The notes beneath the pieces were generated by a model, which searched no databases, was not told the origin of the DNA, and worked only from the letters and a program-made list of their open reading frames with translations. The position numbers and the translations under genes are program-made. Shown here piece by piece: positions 57,695 to 64,000 of a DNA stretch of 64,000 nt. How positions within the stretch are numbered: the first letter of the stretch is position 1; every line of letters begins with the position of its first letter. Source of the DNA: Ashinkailepas kermadecensis (taxonomy: Eukaryota > Arthropoda > Thecostraca > Neolepadidae); assembly GCA_034440615.1 (NCBI GenBank), contig JAOTOM010004750.1, positions 62,001-126,000 of the forward strand, in the 5' to 3' direction.

Positions 57695-58747
57695 TATCTA
57701 TGCTACCATAATAAATGATGGAAATAAGTAGGTTGATATATTGGATGCCAGCACCGATAATCCCCAGGCATCTAAATCAAAAGGTTGGGCATCTGTGTGC
57801 TGTGCCAAACTGTGAAAATCCATTGAAATGTGGAAATTGTTACGTTCTATTCCATATTACAGTCACGCAATGGATGTATCGTGGTAGTAATCTGTATGCT
57901 TCAATAATCAAAATACATGTAAATGTTGAAGTGTATGGCAGCTAGGACCAAGGCCGTATATAATAAATTTCAAAGATCACAGTTCAAAGAACCACAGTAT
58001 AACTCTAGTATGAATGTATTTTGGTACTGCTGGCACATGATCTGCTTTATAGGCTTTTCATAGCATAGTATAAGGTGTAAATATCCATATAACTGTTGTA
58101 TTACATCAACTCCTGAATTAGTTGCGTTGTTTTCGATTCGATCGAACAGAGCATCGAACTATTCGATGCTCTGAATCCTGAGAAGCTCTGATATAACCCG
58201 TTTGATTTTTTCTGATAAATATCCGAAGTCAGAGGATTTCAACGCTTAGACCCCTGTGTTCTTGTATGTTTTGATTATAAGAGGTTATGCGCATTGGATG
58301 TTATGATATAGACCCCTGCTGTTCCTGATTAATTGCCAATGTCTTTTGGGTGCGTTCATTTTTTTCAACACCAATGAAAGGTGAGAATCGAACGATCCTT
58401 GGAAGCTTCACGTATCTTGGCTTCACGCTTCTTCACATCAAACTACTGGGCTCTCATTGGGGCTGACAAAATTTATTAGCGAAAAAAAACCTGCTGTTGC
58501 CTGCGTGGCATTTTGCCTGCGGCGGCGGTACGGTCAAATGCAAACGGAGGTGCGGCGGTGCAATGTTTTGGTCCTTGTTGTGAGGTGTGGGTGTCGGGTG
58601 TGAATCTGTCTAGAAAACTGCATAATTGGTAGGTAGCGGTACTCATGACGCGTACTTGTGGTGTCTTATAATTTCGTTTAAGTAATGTTAGTAGATCGTA
58701 CATAAAACATCGTGTGGTTGGCTTCCTCGTGCCTCAGTTGACTGGTA
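57695..58747. other. No gene recognised; includes a perfect hairpin
   Basis: 58147-58173 forms a perfect 12-bp stem (CAGAGCATCGAA / TTCGATGCTCTG) with a 3-nt CTA loop. The remainder holds only short ORFs with no domain. Confidence 0.5.
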
Positions 58748-58935
58748 GGTGGGAGAAATAGGTAGGTACCTACCTACCTACCTAGGTAGGTAGGTACCTA
58801 CCTAGGTAGGTAGGTACCTAGGATGTACCTAGGTAGGATGTAGCTAGCTAAATAGGTTAATAGACACCCAGGTAGGTAAGTACGTAGGTACCTACCTAGA
58901 CACCCAGGTAGGTCATACCTAGACCTGTCTCTTAT
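58748..58935. repeat. Palindromic TACCTAGG/ACCTACC tetranucleotide array
   Basis: Interleaved runs of GGTA and TACC units that switch strand repeatedly (ACCTACCTAGGTAGGT). Most of the array can therefore fold on itself. Isolated relatives occur near 14600, 41915 and 59030. Confidence 0.9.
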
Positions 58936-59284
58936 TTGAAGGTTCTGATTGCATCAATACGATATGGGAGATAGATGAGATTGTTGGTTGCTGCTTTGAA
59001 CCTGTGCATTGCAAACAGATGCCCTACCTACCTAGGTATGTTGTCTTAATAATATCTTTATTTCTTGTCACTTGATGAGAAGATGGGTCCAGGGGCAGAG
59101 CCGGCATACCTAAGTCATCTTGTATTTTTGTCATCATGCACATCTGTCTTGTTCTTGTGTCATCTCAATCTGTATGTCTGTTGTGTTGTCATCTGTCATT
59201 TGTTTCTTCCATCTTGTTCTGCTATGTTAAATGGCCTCACTGGTTGTACATCAGGCAAATTGACAGTGCAAGGTAATTTTTGAT
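58936..59284. other. No gene recognised
   Basis: A 72-codon ORF at 59065-59283 has a hydrophobic centre but no recognised family. Confidence 0.35.
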
Positions 59285-60260
59285 CTCTTGGAATTTCTTT
59301 TTCTAATGCAATGTTTATGAATGTGCTTAGCATGATATGACCACCCATTTCCTGTGTGAATGCATACTTTTCAGTTGGTGGGGGTGGGACAAAATATAAC
59401 CCCGAAAAGGGGCTTCAAGTAGGGTAATACAGTAGCATTTAATAAGTAAAGAATTATAACATGAAAAATAATGGAAAGTGGTAAATTTTTTATTTAAGGC
59501 AATTTTTTATTTAAGGCAATTTCTTTTTATAATGCAATGTTTATGAATGTGTTGAACATGATATGACCACTTGTTTCCTTTTGAAATGCATACTTTTCAG
59601 TTGGGAGGAAAATGAACATGCAAAAAAGGCTTGGAGATGGGTAATACAACATAAAAAGTAATATTCAAAGTAAATAAAAATTTGTAGCATAACCTAACCT
59701 AACCTAGCCTCACCTTTTACATAAGAACATAATTTTTAATGGAAAATATTCAAACAATTTTTTTCCTCAAATGTTTTAATTTAAAAGACTAACATAACCC
59801 AACCTAGTATGACCCGCTTTTGAAGAAAACCAACAAATAAAAAATTCCAAAATATTTCTTTAAGAATATTTGCATTACTTACAACAAAACTCTAGCCTAA
59901 CCTAGCATCCCAGCTTAACTTCTGCTTGCTTCATAGAGTTAAAATGTGTGTAAAACTTGTCATGGTTATCTTGAACTGCAATGCCAAAGAATCTGACATA
60001 ACCTAACCTGGTCTAACCCTCCATACAAGATAACAAATTCTGTGTTAAAAAAATGAAAATTTTGAAATATTTTGTTGTTCCAAGAATTTTCAACCTAAGA
60101 AACCTAACCTAACATAGCCTGAATTGTCTTTGAAGAAAAAACAAGTATTTTTATTGACATTTTTGTTTTAAAAATGTTCTGGCTACCTAACCTAACCTAG
60201 CCCCTCTGTATGCTTCATGGAGGTAAAATGTGTGGAAAACTGGTCTTCTGGATGCTTTAA
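59285..60260 (+). repeat. CCTAA-rich composite repeat, copy 3
   Basis: Two successive versions of the ATGTTTATGAATGTG...GACCAC...TGCATACTTTTCAGTTG module (about 59300 and 59535) are followed by CCTAACCTAACC blocks near 59690, 59885, 60000, 60100 and 60188. The TGCTTCAT-GGTAAAATGTGTG module occurs twice (59930, 60208). Same family and orientation as 15340-16150. Confidence 0.78.
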
Positions 60261-61638
60261 ACTGCAATAATGCTGTACCTCATGGGTTCATTTTGATGGA
60301 CTCACCTTGGTGCTCCTCTGCTGGTTGCTACACAAGGCCTGAGTGGAAAGAACTTCCTCTGGACATTTGTGGAATTTATGCTAATGTTAAAATGCTACTG
60401 AACATGTTTAAGTGCTGGTTTCATATGTCCAGAATATAATATTGCCTTGACAGGTGTGAACAATATGTGCCACTTTCTCATGTTAACAGTATTGATTTAG
60501 GTACACAGCCATGTGCATATCTTTATTTTGTCTTGCTGGGTTAGTAGCATGTATGATCAAGCATTATGTCAATGAGATACATACATTTAACATTTAACTG
60601 GAGGAATGTATCTAGATAAATAGAAGTTCACTGTTACAAACAGAAAATCACCTTAGCTTCAGCATCCTTGTCCTGATGCTTTGCTTGAGGCCTGAAGACA
60701 TACCTAATTTTTAGCCCATGTCATGAAATTTTCCCCATGTGCTGGATTACTTCCTGAAATTTAATCAGTAATTTTTTTTTTCTTCAACATGTCCATTGCA
60801 GCAGAGTTAAAATAATGTTTTTTCACTAGGTGTGAGATGGGGAAATGAGCACAGTAGGATGTCAAAATTTGTCATGGAATTAGTGTCATTCAAAGTGTTT
60901 TAGATGTCTTTCAGACTCAAATTTGAGCCAATGGTGCAGGTACTTATCACTGCACCTTTATTATTTGTTTTGAGATTCATAATTTAGGACAATCTATATT
61001 TGGGATAAGGAAAATAATCATATGCTATAAACTAGCATTGTATGTCATATCACATTATGGATAATCCGTTTACCTGAAATTGCATTGCAAAATATTTGTG
61101 TATCACCATTCCTTCTCAAGAGCATGGACATGATAATTATAAGCAAGATACTGTTTGAAAGACGACATGAAGACTTCATAAGCATGCATCAAGGATCAGG
61201 ATGTCAATACTCCTTGGAGAAGGATGTTGATGAAGCATTCAAAAAGTGGTATATTCCACCCTATTTCATGAATAATTTATCACTGCATTGCAGTGTGGAA
61301 GTCAGTGCCATCAGTCAGTTCAACACATTGTTCTAGATATAATATTGGGTGTAAGTAGATGCTCATGAATTATGCAGGCTGTCATATTTATCTGAAGATG
61401 TTCCAGACACAGTTATTAAATCACTGCACCATGAGCCCCAAAAGCAATCAGTACATGACAGGTGCTTGGATGATAAGCTGAAGTTGAATGAGTTCCTAAC
61501 TGAAGTTATCCAAAACTGCTATCTCTGTATTCATGTATATGTGTAGGTGTGCAATAGTGTATAAGTGTGAATAGGATGTCATTTAATAATTATTTGTTTG
61601 TGTTAACAACCTTATTTCATAGGTATCCAAAGTTTACT
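60261..61638. other. 5' flank of the POMT2-like gene; unassigned open frames
   Basis: AT-rich. An 83-codon frame at 61085-61336 (with LEKDVDEAFKKWYIPPYF) and an open stretch near 61375-61545 look mildly coding-like, but match nothing I know. An acceptor-like TTATTTCATAG ends at 61622, 17 bp before the predicted start codon, so an upstream noncoding exon is possible. Confidence 0.35.
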
Positions 61639-63888
61639 ATGGAAGGTTCCCTGTCAACAAGTGCAATGGTGGACAACTTTGAAGTCAGTGCTGAGGATGC
61701 TTCTGAAAGTATAGCCCAATTAAAGTGGGTGCATAAGTTCAGGCAAGTGAAAAGTGTTTGTCCTTGACTGTCCGCCCTACGATTGTGCAATTTGCTGCCT
61801 TTTAGTGACTTTCATCCTTTCATCACACCACTCTCCTCTACGCATCTTGCCAGCAAAGTCGATCATGGCACCATCTGCCGGCAAGTCAATCATGGCACCA
61901 TCTGCCGGCAAGTCGATCATGGCACCATCTGCCAGCAAGTCGATCATGGCACCATCTGCCAGCAACACAGTTAATGGCAACTGCCAAGTCTTCTGCTAGA
62001 TGGCAGAAGCTACCAATCCATAACATATGTAATATAATGTGTCAAATAATATCCTGATGTAAAATGGTTGTGACATCCAGGTATTTAAAAGTGGTTCACC
62101 TGGTCAAAAATATTTTATTGGGAATAGCACCATGACAGTATTGATTATAGAGTCCTAACAGTTGTCTCTTGAGCAATGCTCGTCAGATGCCTCCCAGTGA
62201 TCTACAAACTAGTATCAGAATCATCTTAACACATAAAACAACATAAAACACATAAAACACATCTGAATTTGAACCTGTGACTGGCATTGCTCCCACCTGA
62301 GGGGTTCAAGCTATTTGACGGCTCAGGTACACACACCTCTATATTTGACAGCTCAGGTACACACACCTCTATATTTGACAGCTCAGGTACACACACCTCT
62401 ATATGTATCTATGCATATGCATCTATTCTTCATGTATGCATTTGGTGGTATCAATTAAATGTATTTATGTTTCAGTTATGTTGGGAAATAACATGCCATG
62501 GACTAGCATGTGCATCATCTTTATTAATGCAATGGCTGGCATTTTGTGTGTTGTAGCTGTACACCATCATCTTCCATAATTGTAATGTAATGTAACTGTA
62601 TGTAATTGTGTGCCATGACATCAAGAGCTGACCAATACTGTGAGTGTTATGACTGTGTCGTATCATTAAGATGTGTGCATGTTTCAGGAGCAGTGACAAT
62701 GGAATATGGTGGTGGATATTTGGGATCATTGTCTGCCTTAGTTTGGCAACAAGACTCCACAAGATCGACTCTCCCGACCATGTAGTGTAAGTTCTGAAGA
62801 AGTTTGTAACCCATTCTTAACCTGTCCACCTCTGGGGTATTCTGCCAATTGTGCCTGACAGGACGGGGGGGGGGAGCACTCCCCATTGGTTGACTTGAGC
62901 AGCCCCATTGGTTGGTGGATTTAGGAAGAAATATTTGTATCATTTTCATCTGAAACCCACACCATAGATTCTAAATCTAGGTATTGGGACTTGAACATAA
63001 CATATATGGTTGGCTCTAGGAATGTCATTTTGGGGTTAATTCCAAATAAAAAACTGTCTTGGAGTCGCCAAGAATGGATGCATCTTTTTGAACACCTGCA
63101 ATTAAAACTAGACTTAAATGTATATTTTGTGGTATATTGGAGACAGTGAGCATTTCACGTTAATATCTTCATTTATTAATCTGCAGTAGCACATTAAGGT
63201 TAGAAGGGCTATTTTGTAAGTTGCCTGACTTAAATTATCCCACATCAGTGACCTTTGATGACCTGACACCAAAATGTTCACACAACATACAGACTCGATG
63301 TATGAATAGTGCGACAAAGTTTGTCGCTCTAACGCGCCGTTTTTCGCTATCACGAGTAGGTGAACAGGATCTGCACTCCCCCAGTGGAGTGCAGGTTAAA
63401 TATCTAAGTCCAGATCATCTCAATCATTCCTTACCGAAACCGACAGGAAATAGCCGAACTAGGTGTGGGACCGTCTGCGGTGCCACCTCATGACAGCAGA
63501 AGCCGTGCTGATTGCTCCGCTGGTCGGAGAGCGTGCCTGCAGTGGCTTCACCTGCGGTCGGAGGGCGTGCCTGCAGTGGCTTTACATGCGGCCGTAGCAC
63601 TGTGATCGAGTCGTCGCTACATGCGCATGGATTCAGCTGCGGTCCGAGAGGCTCAGCTGGCCACTGATTCAGTGAGGTGGTCGACGCGACAACTGGTCGG
63701 CATCATTGGCAGCATTGGCAGCATGCTTAGAAAATTAATGCTTGCAAAGCAGGAGGTAAATGGCTATGCATTACATTCATACATACGTTTGGGTTGTTTT
63801 CAGGTGGGATGAGACACATTTTGGGAAGATGGTGGGCTGGTACATCAATAGAACATTCTTCTTCGACGTGCATCCTCCCACTGGAAAG
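61639..63888 (+). CDS. POMT2-like: Protein O-mannosyltransferase 2, first exons (partial)
   Basis: Spliced model: 61639-61742, 62688-62786, 63804-63888, continuing beyond the window. POMT2 (twisted in Drosophila) is an ER multipass enzyme that, with POMT1, transfers mannose from dolichol-phosphate-mannose to Ser/Thr of dystroglycan and cadherins. Exon 3 encodes [18 protein letters not shown] and then [10 protein letters not shown], matching the first luminal loop of POMT2, including the conserved Asp-Glu pair (DE). Exon 2 encodes transmembrane segment 1 ([17 protein letters not shown]), then [10 protein letters not shown]. The split codon GT|G joins it to exon 3 through a perfect GTAAGT donor (62787) and a TTTTCAG acceptor. 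Exon 1 (34 codons, acidic) starts at an ATG in strong context (A at -3, G at +4) and ends AG|GCAAGT, a GC-type donor whose phase fits exon 2. WDETH then falls at about residue 69, as in animal POMT2s. Exons 2 and 3 are secure; exon 1 is inferred. The family usually has PPLGK where PPTGK is read here. Confidence 0.88.
61743..61748 (+). promoter_or_regulatory. Predicted GC-type splice donor of POMT2-like intron 1
   Basis: AG|GCAAGT is the preferred context of rare GC-AG introns. The intron would span 61743-62687 (945 bp), ending at TTTCAG. No GT donor of similar quality keeps the phase nearby. Confidence 0.45.
61848..61968. repeat. 27-bp minisatellite, four units
   Basis: Units start at 61861, 61888, 61915 and 61942 (GATCATGGCACCATCTGCC...), with a partial unit before the first. 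It lies in predicted intron 1 of the POMT2-like gene. The length is a multiple of three, so open frames cross it on both strands. Confidence 0.95.
62312..62401. repeat. 30-bp minisatellite, three units
   Basis: Units 62312-62341, 62342-62371 and 62372-62401 (TATTTGACAGCTCAGG...) differ at one position. It lies in predicted intron 1 of the POMT2-like gene. Confidence 0.95.
63311..63327. repeat. Perfect short palindrome in POMT2-like intron 2
   Basis: GCGACAAA and TTTGTCGC surround a single central G. A second imperfect stem, CTGCACTCC/GGAGTGCAG, lies near 63371-63394. No function assigned. Confidence 0.7.
63516..63592. repeat. 34-bp direct duplication in POMT2-like intron 2
   Basis: GGTCGGAGAGCGTGCCTGC and its near copy start at 63522 and 63556, followed in both by AGTGGCTT. 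A local tandem duplication in GC-richer intronic DNA. Confidence 0.8.
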
Positions 63889-64000
63889 GTAATGTCCATT
63901 TCTGCCGATAGCACGTGCGGCAGGTGGCGCTGAACGCGTTCCGCTACTGTAGGCCATAGGCGCTGGACGTGCGATGGCGAGAGGCGCGCTACAAAGCGGC

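Overview
This window reads as repeat-dense nuclear DNA of an invertebrate animal. Two protein-coding genes can be recognised: an intronless testis-specific serine/threonine kinase (TSSK) homologue, and the first exons of a protein O-mannosyltransferase 2 (POMT2 / twisted) homologue. Their split-exon structure, the hAT-like DNA elements with 8-bp target duplications, the CR1/L2-like LINEs, the tRNA-derived SINE pieces and the Ty3/gypsy element all fit a metazoan. Dispersed blocks of CCTAA/TTAGG, the arthropod telomere unit, hint at an arthropod or related ecdysozoan. The species is not determined from the sequence.

Layout. 1-4.7 kb is mostly unannotatable, with a GC-rich block, a perfect 86-bp tandem duplication and two weak exon candidates. 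4.7-5.9 kb is a hAT-like element. 10.55-11.69 kb (minus) is the TSSK gene. 15.3-16.4 kb is a CCTAA-rich composite repeat followed by a long (TA)n tract. 17.4-20.6 kb is a LINE interrupted by a TTAA-flanked element and a hAT-like element, both with readable target duplications. 23.2-23.9 kb is packed with AGGTCA half-sites. 24.7-25.9, 34.9-37.2, 38.7-39.5 and 46.3-48.3 kb hold an unusual family built of degenerate ~20-bp units (roughly CGCGCCGGGGCCCCAAAAAT). A sister array of 21-bp GGAGGCCCC units occupies 44.7-46.3 kb. 25.96-26.15 kb is a near-perfect 75-bp-arm hairpin. 28.4-30.1 kb is a hAT-like composite carrying its own LINE insertion. 32.4-34.8 kb is a broken LINE carrying a tiny SINE insertion. 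50.9-51.8 kb is a 177-bp satellite. 52.4-56.8 kb is a decayed Ty3/gypsy element on the minus strand. 58.75-58.94 kb is a palindromic TACCTAGG array. 59.3-60.3 kb is another CCTAA-rich composite.

The right end (61.6-63.9 kb, plus strand) contains three phase-compatible exons of the POMT2 gene, which continues past the window. The two genes show no functional link or operon-like arrangement. Most of the window is mobile and tandem DNA whose nesting can be read as a relative chronology.
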